Shown: piece by piece, positions 11,860 through 22,497 of the stretch | Layout of the letters: each line of letters opens with the position of its first letter | Numbering within the stretch: the first letter of the stretch is position 1 | NCBI GenBank assembly: GCA_022478985.1 | Contig: JAKSZP010014520.1 | Span: 124,001 to 188,000, forward strand | Length of the DNA stretch: 64,000 bases | Origin: Massospora cicadina | Lineage: Eukaryota; Entomophthoromycota; Entomophthoromycetes; Entomophthorales; Entomophthoraceae | Reading direction: 5' to 3' | Program-made: the position numbers and the translations under genes | Notes under the pieces: generated by a model | What the model saw: the letters and a program-made list of their open reading frames with translations, nothing else | What the model was told of the DNA's origin: nothing | Databases searched by the model: none

Positions 11860-12500
11860 GTAATAGGAACCACCCTGATAGGCAACCACCTTATCTTCCT
11901 TTGTTTAGATATCTATATTTTAATTCAATCTTCATAAAATAAAATTCTATGAGTGAATGGAAGGAAAAATGTTCCATACTAGATAGTATAAGTTTCAAAA
12001 CTGTTACAAGTCAAACCTGCACCAGAGCAATAATAGGTTTTCCCTGCTAGGCAGCAAATCTATTTTCATTTTCATTTTTTTATTTTTACTTTATATTTTT
12101 ATCTTTTTCTAAATTTTTGTCTAAATTTTGATATTAAATAATAAGAGGGAAAGGGAGGAAATAAGTTGTGTTAGCCTTCATAGGGTTTAGACATGTTACA
12201 AACCAACCTGTACTAGAGTAGTAATAGGTTTCACCCTGCTAGGCAACTACTCTATATTTCTTTTAATTTTTATCATAATATCTCAATTTAATCTTTCTTG
12301 GATTAAATAAAAAAGAGGGGAGGAAATGATATTCTGTCTTAGACTGTATATGTTTTAAACCTGTTCTGAACCAAACCTGAAGCATATTGGTAGCATGATA
12401 TATCCTTATAAGTAAACCACCCTTGCATAGCAAACCTATTATTACCACTGAATCAATTATATAACACCAAACTTCTAGTTGAAACATATCAATAAAAATG
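11860..12500. repeat. Degenerate tandem repeat, about 170-190 bp unit, roughly 4 copies
   Basis: The motif CCCTGNTAGGCA recurs at 11873, 12042 and 12234, with a weaker form at 12421, giving spacings of 169, 192 and 187 bp. Each is preceded by 'gtaataggttt' or 'acaagtcaaacctg'-type text and followed by A/T-rich filler. The copies are diverged and have no coding potential. It may be a decayed satellite or the inside of an old element. Confidence 0.6.
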
Positions 12501-12505
12501 CTCAC

Positions 12506-13300
12506 TACCTGGCAATAAAATAGATATTTTATCTATATCAATACATTGTTTTAGTAGTTGCATAAAAAACTATTTACTGCCATACTAAACCTTTAATTCT
12601 TATCTTATGTGATTTTAAAGATAATAAAATTGCTTTTATATATTAATTTGAAGTTTTTTATATATTTTTGGTTAATAATTAATCTAAAAATCTACCTACT
12701 TGGAAACTTAACACTTAAAAGGCATATACATATCAATTTTTATAGTGGATTTTTAGTTTAAAAGCCCTATATTGTTTATTTTACTACAAATTTAAATATA
12801 TTATAAGAAAGCAATTATTACTTAAAACCCAGATGTTATTTAAAAAGTAATTAAATTTATAAATAGTTTTTTTAAAAATTTCATTGAACAAAAAGATTCC
12901 TCAATTCAAAATTTAAATTCAAGTTTATATGTTTTAGGATATATAATGAGTATTAGTTTATATGAATTAAATTTATTATATCTTCTATAATTTTTGTGGT
13001 TAAAATTGAGTATAAGTATCCTTAATTACTCCATAATCTTGAACTAAAGCTGCATATAAATAGCAAATTCATAAAGTGTAGGTTTGTTGTTTTTGTAAAA
13101 TAATTTTGTATAAATTTATATATACAACCTGTTTTCTAATAGAAATTTATCATTTTAAAACTAGAACTGATATTTCATATTTAATAACTTAGAAAAGAAT
13201 GGTTTATAAAATGATTTCCAAATTTTGAGAACAACATCCATTTAAATTTGAAATTTCCAGCTTTTGTGGTTTAAAAGAAATTATGATTCAGTGCACTAAC
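12506..13300. other. AT-rich stretch, nothing recognised
   Basis: This is very A/T-rich sequence with no reading frame, repeat pair or motif that I can support. Confidence 0.6.
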
Positions 13301-13306
13301 CTCAGC

Positions 13307-13504
13307 TCACTTGACTTTAGAGGCTGACTTGCTGCTCAGGGGATCTACTCTGCACAGATTAGGCACCAGACAACCTTTGCTAACAGCATAACATCCCTCT
13401 CTAAGAAAAACCTCATCAGATGCAACCCTTTTGTGCATCAACTGCTTGATTATCTTGTTTACACTCTTAGCAAACTTCTTGACACTCTTTGACATTGTTG
13501 ACAT
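13307..13504 (-). CDS. Unrecognised 65-codon frame, doubtful
   Basis: The predicted peptide is basic at its N-terminus ('MSTMSKSVKKFAKSVNK') and has several Ser, Lys and Cys residues. Base composition is less A/T-rich than its surroundings (13280-13600). It resembles no family I know, and no promoter or neighbouring frame supports it. It may be an exon or an old transposon fragment. Confidence 0.15.
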   Translation of the reverse strand: MSTMSKSVKKFAKSVNKIIKQLMHKRVASDEVFLREGCYAVSKGCLVPNLCRVDPLSSKSASKVK

Positions 13505-13849
13505 ATGTTAGCCTTCATGAATCAATGGGAACCTTTCCAACCTCTTCCTTGGCATTATCAGAACTAAGGTATCCTTTACAGAGTGTATTCTTCAAAACAG
13601 GTTAATCCCATACTGGATACTAGTTATTACTAACTTGATACAACACAAGTTAAAGCAAAAAGGATAAGCTTAATATTATGTAAAAAGATTTTTTATTATA
13701 ATATAAAGTAAAGTTTTACATACTTCATGAGGGGAAAAAAAGATGTAAATGAATGTGATATTGTAAAAATATAGGGGAAATTTAGGATTTCAATAGAGGA
13801 TTTTTCAAAATCCTCAAATCAGATGGTGTCTGACTGCTGCTTTTGCTTG

Positions 13850-14460
13850 TTCACATTTTTCTAATTCCTGTATTCACAAGCTCCTTCTCACAGCAGTTAC
13901 CCCTGAACATGGATGTTCAGTGGCCTTTGTTCTAGGTCCCACTTCTGGGTTTCCGCTCATTGTTGCTTTTGCTTAGATTAATTGGCTACTAAATATGGTA
14001 ATATGCGCCTTGACAATGGGTTTGAGTGATGGAGCTCCTGTGATATGCCTTGCATTGTGGCATCAGGTCAATTGGGAAATTGGACAGCTGCCTGATTTAG
14101 TAATAATGCTTTTAAACTTCTGATACTGTCACCAGCGTAACTTGGTTCACCCATTGGGGCGTCATTGGCAGAAAAAATTATTTTGCCCTCCAAAGGTATA
14201 AAAGGAGGTCAAATTTCATATTTAGGTGGCGGCGTCATCCACATCTAACAAATATTCCAAATTGGTGGGGCAAAATTTATTTCACATTATGTCATTGGTG
14301 AAGGAAAATTATTAGTCCATTGGTGCCTATAAAAGAGCCTCTCTTTCCCTCATCTGCAATGGCCTGGTTTTCAGTACTGCCAACATTTTATTTGTTGTTG
14401 TTGTTTGTAGTAATTCCACTGGTTGAGGACTGACCAGAAACACCACTTGCAGTCTCATCC
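13850..14460 (+). promoter_or_regulatory. Duplicated TATA-containing module
   Basis: Two TATA boxes, 'tataaaagg' near 14198 and 'tataaaaga' near 14329, each lie about 35-40 bp after a similar 'gtcattgg...aaaattatt' block (14163 and 14290). The roughly 130-bp spacing suggests a tandem duplication of a core-promoter-like unit. Downstream, 14380-14410 has a 'ttgttgttgtt' run ending in 'tag'. It could be the promoter part of an unrecognised LTR rather than of a gene, and no reading frame follows. Confidence 0.35.
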
Positions 14461-14479
14461 ATGACACCATGATTGGTAT

Positions 14480-15300
14480 ATTTTATATTTTTAGATATAT
14501 TTTTTCAATTTTTGTTGGTATATTTGAATATAAAAAATTCCATGTGTACTTGATATTTCAACACCTAAACTGCACATACATACCAAATTTCAAAAATGTT
14601 GATTTGTTGGGTTTTTAGAAAACTTTTTTGAAAATTTTCTCAATTTAAATATTTTATAATAATCAATTTATTAAGGTGTTTTTTAGCTACTTTCCTGATT
14701 AAGAATACTTTTTAAACGTTAACAATATACAGTTTCTTAGATGAACTACAAATTTTGAACAGAACCACCATGCCAAACTACAAGTTTTAGCTTGTGGTTT
14801 AAGAGAAACCTTGATTAATAGTGTTTTTTATATATATTACAGATTATCAGTTAAGAAAATAGATTGCCCTCTGTTTCTTTTGTTGTATTTTATCAGCTAG
14901 CATTATCACATGTACTTGTTATGATAATATTTTGATGTTTCTTTCTTACCAGATGATTTAAAATTATTTTAGATTTTATATTGGTAGATGGCCATTAAAA
15001 AAGCCTAAGAAGTAATTAATCTATCAAATTGACTAAAAACCACTAAAAATCATCAACCACTTGGCCAAAACCAATGGAACACATACTTTTAACCAGTCAA
15101 CAGCTTCTTGGTAAAACTATCAAACATATTCAATACATTATATTGACTTGGTAGATCCACTGAACCTATTTAATTAACCATATCAATTTAACCTCAAAAA
15201 GCTTTGTAAAAAAAGAAATGACTTTAAATACGCTGGAAATTATGTAATAAATTGATAATAAATTACTGTTCAAATACTGGATTAATCCTTACAAATTTAG
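14480..15300. other. AT-rich intergenic DNA with a dispersed repeat motif
   Basis: There is no gene. The stretch 14975-15110 ('ggtagatggccatt', 'aaccacttggccaaaaccaatgg') resembles 46455-46640 on the far side of nest B. An old non-autonomous repeat was therefore present on both sides. Confidence 0.4.
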
Positions 15301-15303
15301 AAT

Positions 15304-15785
15304 GGTACCTAAGTGTTATCATACTCTTTTTATGGAAAAAGGTCATTCATAATAGTATAATAGTTTCAAAGCTATGCATGAATAGAAAATAGAAAAAAAT
15401 ACATATATGTCAAATTGAGAACCTCCTCTTTTCCTTAAGGTTGGTTAAAAAATGCACTAAAAGTATGAAATTAATTGATAAAAATACACTAAAAGTATTA
15501 ACTAATTAAGTATAAAAAATATAAAAAATATGAAATATTTGATAAAAAAATACACTAAAAAGTATGAAATAATTGATAATAAGTCAGTTTGAAATATGGC
15601 GTCAATTTCAAAAGGGATTTATTAATTTCATATTTTTTAACTAACTTTAAAAAGAAGAAGGTTCTTAATTTTGACCTGTATATATGTTTTTCTATGCTTT
15701 TATGCATAACTCTGAAACTAAGAGACTAATATTAATTAAGTTTTTTAGATAATAGAGGATTCCCCCACCTAGGTCCCATTCCAAT
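15304..15785. mobile_element. MITE-like element with long terminal inverted repeats
   Basis: The left end GGTACCTAAGTG and the right end, read on the other strand, GGGACCTAGGTG begin inverted arms of about 190 bp. The arms include 'gagaacctcctctttt' on the left and the complement of 'agaagaaggttctt' on the right, and 'agctatgcatgaa' against the complement of 'ttatgcataactct'. The central part around 15583 has 'aaatatggcgtcaatttcaaaaggg', also found at 47330-47375. There is no coding sequence, so it needs a transposase from elsewhere. The target duplication is unclear. Confidence 0.6.
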
Positions 15786-15859
15786 TTTTAGAAATTGTAT
15801 AATAACCAGATAGTTTTATATATAAGATTTGAAAATCTATATATGTTTACAATGAATTG

Positions 15860-17501
15860 TGTCATGAATCTAGCTGATAAAAATTAGACTGGGCTCCCAA
15901 TAAGGGTGCATGAGCACCCAGTGGAGAGCCCAGAATTTCATGTGCACAGCAGTCTGATAAATTTGGATGAGAAGGACTCTAGTAGGAATGTGAGGGAAGA
16001 AAAAGTTCAACAACATACCAAAGGCCTCAAGGCAAACCAAATGGTTGCAATGGGGCCAACTGCAAGTCTTGCAGGGGCAACCCCCAAGGGTAAGGGAGGC
16101 AGGGAGGATGACAACTCCTCTGGGGTTCACAGTTTCAGGCCTTTAGGTTTAAAAGAATAGGGTTGCAGGCCAACTTGGGATGGCACAAGGTCTGCCACAC
16201 AATCAACAGTGATAGCAGGGTGAGAATGGGGCCTACGCAGAGCATCAGGGCAAGCTCTCCCTGAATGGGGTGCTCCAGGCCCCTCAGGCGAGCAAGATCA
16301 AAAGTGAGCAGGTTGGGCAAGGGTCAAAACTCCAAAAATGACGGTACATAGGTACTTCAGCGCTGCCTAACTGAATAACAGCTTCCAGGGATCCAACAGC
16401 AGAGAGGAAATCCAGATTTTCACCAAAATGGGCACATGGTAGAAGTTGACAAAGTGGATTTGTCATCTGGAGCAAACTGATTTGGCAAATTTATGATATG
16501 CCAGCCAGATGGTGGGGTTGATCAACCAGATAGCCCAGTTGATGGGCATCAAAAGGAGGACCTGGGTGGCAGCGCGCCTCACCATATTGATTGGCGGAAT
16601 TTTTATTAAATGTAAATGAGGTGGACGAGGCCATGACAAGCTGAATATGGTTGCAAGTTTTATTGGGTGCAAAACGCAAGAAGAGTAATAAATGAACCAA
16701 CAATGGCCCCTGAAAAGGGCTTTTTCCTTAAAAATTGGTAAAATCGCTTGAAGAGGTGTTACAGGATTGGTCATTTAGGGGTTGATGGTGGGATCTGGTT
16801 GGCTGGTGGGAAAGGTAGTGGGTGGTGCTTGAGAGCCTGGAAAAAATTGGAAAAAAACTATATAAATTTTTCACATTTTTAGGCGCAAGCCAGGTTAACA
16901 GTTCTGATCCAGGACCTGACCACCCAAAATGGGCTGCTCACACAATTCAAACTTCCTGGATCTGTCCCAGAGTGCCAAGGCAGCTGATCTGAGTTGTTTG
17001 ATGCCTGGTCTGCACCTTAATCAGGATTCTCACCCAATCTGAACTGACCATATCTGTCCCAAAGAGCTAAGGCAGCTGAGCCAAGTTATTCAATGTCTGG
17101 TACAAAATCTGAATCATACCCCTGATTTGATTTTCTGCGCCAGCCAATATAGACTGGCTCCCCAATGCTGTAATTTGCAGACCAGGCTTTGGGATTGTCA
17201 CAGGTAGTTTTTTCAAAATTTTGGCAGATTTTGCCTGGGGGAGTGGGGAGTTTCAGAGGCCTACCCATGGCCCCTGACTTGCACAACCTCTCCTAAAACC
17301 CCCTCTACCAACCCTAACAGGGTAGAGGTGGGGGAAGAGGTTGGAACAGGACATCATTGGGGGAAGAGCAGTCACCCAGTGCTTGTCTACTACATGCGCC
17401 AAGTCACTCAGCTGTGACAGAGGGTCCACTTGGGCCTTGGGACCCTTTTTTCCTAAAGGGGATTTTGATCCAGGTGCTGGGGCTGGCCTCCAGGACTTAC
17501 A
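15860..17501 (-). repeat. B 3' LTR (1642 bp)
   Basis: Starts TGTCATGAATC and ends GGACTTACA on the plus strand. It matches 37547-37859 and then 44864-46202 along its whole length. At 16168 it carries the empty version of the site where element A inserted in the other LTR ('gcaggccaacttggga'). Around 16945-17105 there is an internal near-duplication ('gatctgtcccagag...gcagctga'), offset about 100 bp. The small frames in it are not genes. Confidence 0.9.
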
Positions 17502-17517
17502 CTACCCTTTCCTTTTT
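17502..17517 (-). other. B polypurine tract
   Basis: Read on the minus strand the bases next to the 3' LTR are AAAAAGGAAAGGGTAG, a purine run that primes plus-strand DNA synthesis in LTR retrotransposons. Its place fixes the orientation of B. Confidence 0.8.
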
Positions 17518-17619
17518 CAACAGGAGAATTTTCCCAACAGGGGCATGGACCAGGGTATAAATTTCGTGCTTCTCCAGGATCTTTATGGTAAGAATGGCAT
17601 TAATCTTCTGGGGGGATGG

Positions 17620-17830
17620 GGGGCTGCAGGATGGGATGCATTAAATTCCTCCACCAGCTCTTTACAGTTTGCACAATCATGTGTACTCACCCAGCTGTTC
17701 TCATATTAGGGATAGCCTTTCCAGGAGACCAGATACTGGACAGATCAGCGAGACCTCCAGGAGGCAAGGATAGTCTTCACCTCTGCTTCCTGAGAGTCCC
17801 TGATGACAATGGGCTCCGGAGAAATTGGCC
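17620..17830 (-). pseudogene. B chromodomain, broken
   Basis: On the minus strand a frame reads 'QYLVSWKGYP' (reverse complement around 17712-17735), then 'YENSWV', then 'CKELVEEFNASHP'. This is the core and C-terminal helix of a chromodomain, with stops in and before it. It follows the integrase C-terminus, as in chromoviruses. Confidence 0.8.
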
Positions 17831-17839
17831 TTGCTCCCT

Positions 17840-18791
17840 TAAAGGAAGTTAAGAGGGAGATATGGAAGACATTGTGCTTCTTCCTGTGTGTGGGAAGTTA
17901 CAAATGGTAGGCCCCATTACCCAGATCCTTCTCAACCTCAAAGGTTCCTGAGCGTTTTAATGCCAACTTTTGGGTAGGAGCTTTCAGGAGGAGGTTTTAT
18001 GTTTCCATCATGATGAGGGACCTAACTTTAATCTCATGTCTAGGAAGGTTCTTTTGGTCAGAAAACTTCTTATAGTCCTTGATGGACTTTGTCAAGTGTT
18101 CACAGACCAAGTTTTGTGTATCGCAGAGTGAGTTCACATGGTCTCCAGCTTCTGGAACTGCTGAGTAGAGCTGGGGCCAATTTGGAAGGAGGGTTGTACC
18201 CCAGGGTGGCCTCAAATGGGGAGAAATTGGTCAAGGAGTGGATGGAATTGTTATTGGTGAACTGTGAAAGGGTAAGTTCTTGGCCAGGTATCCTGTGAGG
18301 CAGTTGCATAACAGCGCAGATACTGTTCCAGAACTTGGTTCACCAAATCAGTATTCCTATTGTACTAGAGTTGGTAGTGGTGGACCTGCAGGGCTTAATG
18401 CTGAGGAGGGTCAACAACTCTTCTCAAACCTGGGCAGCGAGCTAGGGGCCCCTATCTCTCACTATCTCTTTGGGGAGAACAAACATGGCAAATATGTGTT
18501 TGACAAAAAAACTTGCAGCCTCCACAGCGGCAATAGATGAGAGGCAGGGGATTAAGAGTGAAAACTTGGTAGATTGGTTGACGACTACCATGATAGCATC
18601 CAATCCATAGGAGGGTGGGAGCTCCACAATAAAGTTAACCAAAATTGATGTCCATTGACCCTCAGCCTGCTGCAGGGTGTGTAACAGCCCTTCTTAATAG
18701 AATGAACAAACTTTTCATGCGTGCAGGTGACACAAGTAGCAATCCAGTGGAATATCTTTAGAGTGCCAGGGCCAGTTGTAAGTTCACTTGA
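17840..18791 (-). pseudogene. B integrase core and C-terminus, broken
   Basis: The piece at 18442-18642 reads 'FIVELPPSYGLDAIMVVVN', the start of the catalytic core, where the usual first Asp is Asn (VNFI). 'EIVRDRGP' follows and supplies the second acidic block. 18100-18309 and 17997-18215 carry the downstream 'NNNSIHSLTNFSPFEATLGY' region. CVTC of the zinc finger lies near 18720. The first half of that finger is beyond solo LTR A2. Confidence 0.82.
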
Positions 18792-19680
18792 TGTCATATT
18801 CTGATTATATGATTGAGGGTACTAAATTAAAAATAAAGCTAGTCGTCAGGAGGCTAAAAAAATGAATTTAGCAGGCCTTCCTGACCTCAGACATACCCTA
18901 GACAAGCGCTGGGTTCAGGCCAGATATGCTCAGGTTGGTCTAGGGGATGTGTGTGATGCTCAGCCCTGCATTGTGGAAAGGGTGTTAAAATGCACTAGCT
19001 ATATCTTGAGTGGTAATGGTTCATTTGGTTGCTCAGAGAACTGGGGCTCAGAACCCATTCATATTGAATTTTGAAATTGGGTCAGCCGTGCCTACAATCA
19101 ATTACATGATCTTAAACAATCTTGAGCTATAGTACATGGGCCTAAGGAAGCGTGCACTTATTGGTACACTTATGCTTATTACCACTTCCACTGATGTACA
19201 ATTCCTTCCCAATTGTTTAAATATGCTCCTTCAAGACAAACTTTCCTTGTTAGTTGACACCTTTAATAAAATTCCCCATTCTTTTACGTTTAATTTATGG
19301 CCACTGGGTTGGACCTGTGCATGGAACTCTTAAGGGATTCTTTAACAACGTGGGCTGTTATATCTTCACTAAAGTATCTACAAAATCAAGTGCACCGTTG
19401 GGCCCCCTTTGTCCCCTACAGACTAAGGCACCCAAACCCTCCAGCATATATCTTCGCTTAGTTATGGTCTCCTCATGGGGTCCATTTGACTGTTACTGTT
19501 TATTAGTTTTGACTACTTTATATCGCACTATACCCCTTGCACTGGGTTACTTTGGCTCTGGAACCCTTCGCGGTACCCCTTTTACCTTATCCTAATGACT
19601 GGTTTCATGGCTGTGTGGCTGTGCACCGCACACCACCTCACTGTGGACTAGAGAGTTACGGACACTCTCCTTACACTTGA
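18787..19680 (+). mobile_element. Solo LTR A2 inside B integrase, with TSD
   Basis: An 884-bp copy of the family-A LTR (18792-19675; starts TGTCAT, ends CTCTCCTTACA) lies between perfect 5-bp duplications CTTGA at 18787-18791 and 19676-19680. Nothing internal to element A is present, so it is the product of LTR-LTR recombination. It separates the His pair from the Cys pair of the B integrase zinc finger. Confidence 0.93.
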
Positions 19681-20460
19681 TGAGGTCCACACACTTTTTG
19701 GTGCCAGGGTGCCCTACCACTGGAGGAACGTGATGCTCCTCAATGACATGACCGTTCAGGGAGGGTAGAACCTAAACTTGATCCCAAAACCAGATTGTCC
19801 CATCCCACAAAGTGTACAGAGCTCTTTTCTGACACTTGGACTCCAAGTCAGCATAAAGCTCAACTCCTTCTGGGCAACAAGCTTGGAATGTGAGGATACA
19901 AGAGAAGTGTAACATCTGGGGCCAGGTCAGTGAAAGCCACCGTAGGGAGGGCCAAGGAAATTATTTGGGATGGGGGTACTATAGTGGTGAGCTTCAAGAA
20001 GTCTTCCCCAACTTCAGGTGACAGGGAGAGGTTTCAAGTTAGCATGTCTGGTAAGATGTTCAGGGGCTCCTGATAAACTCATACTTGAAATGGAAACCAC
20101 AGAGGTTCTGGTAGGTGCAGGTTTGCTGGTGCCCCAGTCTCTGTGGTTTGTGGTAATTGAGCAGGGCCTTTTGATCAGTTCAAATGAAGATCTCATGCTG
20201 AGCACCCTGCAGGAGGTATTGCCAGTGGGTGAGTGATCACGCCACTGCCATTAACTCATTGTCATAGTGGGCCACGCTTTCTCAGTTGAGGTAAACTTGC
20301 AGGAGAAATAGGCTACCAGCTGTTTGACTCCTTTATGCTCTTGTAGCAACATGGCGCCCACCATCAATAATGAGGCATTGCAAGCTACTACAAAAGGGTG
20401 GGAGGTGTCCACATGACAGAGGACTGGGGCTGTCAGAAAAACATCCTTAATGGACTTGAA
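19676..20460 (-). pseudogene. B integrase N-terminus and RNase H, broken
   Basis: The minus strand near 19680-19730 reads 'HHVPPVVGHPGTKK', the His pair of the H2C2 finger. Further right, 20230-20440 contains the RNase H blocks ('PFVVACNASLLMVGAMLLQ', where the usual TDAS Asp appears as Asn). Several stops are present. Confidence 0.72.
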
Positions 20461-20473
20461 GGCCTGGTGGCAT

Positions 20474-21420
20474 TTAGGGGACTACTTTAAGGGAACATTT
20501 TTTTTCTGTGAGAGGATGGAGGGGTGCTTCTAGTTGGGCAAGAACTGTGGAGAACTTTTTCAAAAAATTTATTGCGCCAAGGAAGCTGCTAATTTGTTTT
20601 TGGGTGGATGGTGTAGGCCAAGATTGGATAGCCTCAAGCTTGAAGGGGGACTTCATACCCGTTCATTAAGATAAAGTTTCCTAAAAGGGCACCTCTTCCT
20701 TGAAGAATTTACACTTGGAAGGTCTCACAAATAGTCCTGCCTTGTGGAGGGCTGCCACTACCACTTCCAGGTCTTTGGCGTGTTACTCTGGATTGGTGGA
20801 ATGTGCCAAAATATCATCAGTAAAGGCGAAAGCACAAGAGAAGCGCAAACATCCTAGCACATCATTGATGAGGAGCTGGAAAGTGGCTGGGTAATTCTTT
20901 AATCCAAAAGGCATTACCCTAAACTGGAAGATCTCTAAGCTGGTGCGGATCGCAATGAGCCAATCCTTCCCCCTTGCCACCTCACTTGATTTAAGGCATT
21001 TACTAAGTCCAGCTTTGAGAAGATGCAGGACTTAGTGATAGCCTGGGCAATGGTCTGCTCCAAGGGCATGGGATATGGGTCAGGGATTGTAATGTTGTTA
21101 TGTGACTGTAGTCAATTCAAGGACGCAGAGAGACATCTGACCTTCTGTCTAAAACTATGGGTGAGGCGATGGGGGGAAATTTCTTGATGAGCCAACCCTT
21201 CTCCAGCATCTCATCTAGCCAAACCCCCAAGGTCTTAACCTCTTACTTAATGTAAGGGAAGAGGTGGCAGTTGATTTTGACCAGGTCAACTGTCAACTGG
21301 ATTGATAAGCCATACTCAGAGTGAAGGGGGGCTTGGCTGCAAGAGACATATCAAAGATGGCTTTGTAAGGGGCGAGGAGGGAAAGAAAGTCCATGGGGAG
21401 GTCTGTTGGAGTAGGGTTAG
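20474..21420 (-). pseudogene. B reverse transcriptase, broken
   Basis: The piece at 20474-20656 has 'AIQSWPTPSTQKQISSFLGAINFLKKF', the connection before RNase H. 20783-20980 has 'IFQFRVMPFGLKNYPATFQLL' and the active-site box FTDD (reverse complement of 20813-20824); family members usually have Y at the first place. 21080-21330 gives the fingers region. Stops near 20985 break the frame. Confidence 0.82.
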
Positions 21421-21429
21421 GAGGAGAGA

Positions 21430-21614
21430 TTGAGATAAGCGAGGACCCTATGGAAATGGTTTCCAGCAGGGGAAACTCTCCGCTAGCTTAGAATTTTTAA
21501 TACAAAGAATTACTCTTCATGTTGATATGAACCTGCTGGCGACGCCATCAGCCTACTCCCAAAATTACAGGATATAGCAGATAATGTACTAAAGAGAATT
21601 GGTTCCAAAACTAT
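21430..21614 (-). pseudogene. B segment between protease and reverse transcriptase
   Basis: On the minus strand this gives a 'EFPLLE..SIGSSLISI' frame with stops, leading toward the reverse transcriptase. Its upstream continuation is at 36155 and beyond, on the far side of element C, so C inserted within or just after the B protease. Confidence 0.55.
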
Positions 21615-22403
21615 TGTGATTCTGATATGACTGGATGATAAGCCCTAATTTGTTATGGCGGAATGTATAAAATCCACCAAGTTTAATATGAGTAATGATT
21701 ATTTAAGCCTTGAGATGAGACGATATTGGGTTGTTGGGAAATCGCCTCAAATTAGGCAACTGTGATATTAACTAATGAAGAATTGATGGAACCAATGAGA
21801 TATGGCGAATTGAATTACTAAGCCATGAAAGTGGTATCATCTGAAGTCGCTACAATTTAGGTAAGACAAGATGACTAAGAGGGGAGGTTATAATAAGTGA
21901 AAGAGCAAAACAGCGAGGATCTGCTATGTTTAATGTTTTTATATCTTATTCAAGGTGGGCTGACCTGAGGAAAATACCACACTGATTAAGGGAAATCAAA
22001 TGAATGGGAAAGGAGGATAAAATCTGGAAAACCTCCATGTGCGGCGTATGATAAGCCAGGAACTCCATGGACCGCCTTTGCTATTTGCTATCTTGGTTTG
22101 GGGCATTGGTGCGCAATGCCAACACAGTCATAATTGTCCCCTACCCAAAGTTCCAGTACCAGAATCAAACTTGGGGAGGCAGCGGTAGAGGTCCCTACTC
22201 TACCACTTGGGTATCCTCCCCTCCTGCTATATTTATTGTATTAAATAAAGAGTATAGTGGGAGAAAGTGCTCCATATTATTAAATTGGTTTATTTTGTTG
22301 TTTTGGAAGGCAACGATTGTCATATCATTGGTCCTATTGCTCAGTGGGACAAACCCTGTGCAAGATAACTTATGGGATATAAGTGATTCTGCCAATTTTT
22401 TTG
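21615..22403 (+). repeat. C 5' LTR with SINE insertion
   Basis: It starts TGTGATTCTGATATGACTGG, matching TGTCATGATTCCAATATGAC at 35656, and continues parallel to the 3' LTR except for a 303-bp block (SINE plus duplication). The last few bases seen in the 3' LTR ('ataaca') are missing here, so the end is approximate. Confidence 0.82.
21921..22239 (-). mobile_element. tRNA-derived SINE copy 1 (287 bp) with 16-bp TSD
   Basis: The block at 21937-22223 is absent from the 3' LTR of the same element and is flanked by 'ctgctatgtttaatgt' (21921-21936) and 'ctgctatatttattgt' (22224-22239), 14 of 16 identical. On the minus strand the head reads 'ggataccc aagtggtagag' (A-box-like) and later 'aagtttgattctgg' (B-box-like, reverse complement of 22159-22173). 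The tail is A-rich. It matches the plus-strand copy at 55982-56265 over its full length. Confidence 0.85.
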
Positions 22404-22420
22404 TGGTGCTCACTACAGGG
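22404..22420 (+). other. C primer-binding site
   Basis: TGGTGCTCACTACAGGG directly follows the 5' LTR. The complementary tRNA 3' end would carry CCA after discriminator A and an acceptor 5' strand GCTCACT. The same site occurs in elements D and H. I cannot name the tRNA. Confidence 0.75.
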
Positions 22421-22497
22421 TGCCCATTGATCAATCACAATACCAATAACATCCCTCAGTTGCTGGCCATTTCATATCAGGATTTCTATGGCAAGGT
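22421..22497 (+). pseudogene. C gag start, cut by element D
   Basis: The frame reads '...NNIPQLLAISYQDFYGK', then is interrupted at 22498. Removing D and one copy of the 5-bp site lets it continue in frame into 'VKSADQVT' at 31034. That supports both the borders of D and the assignment of this piece to C. Confidence 0.6.
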
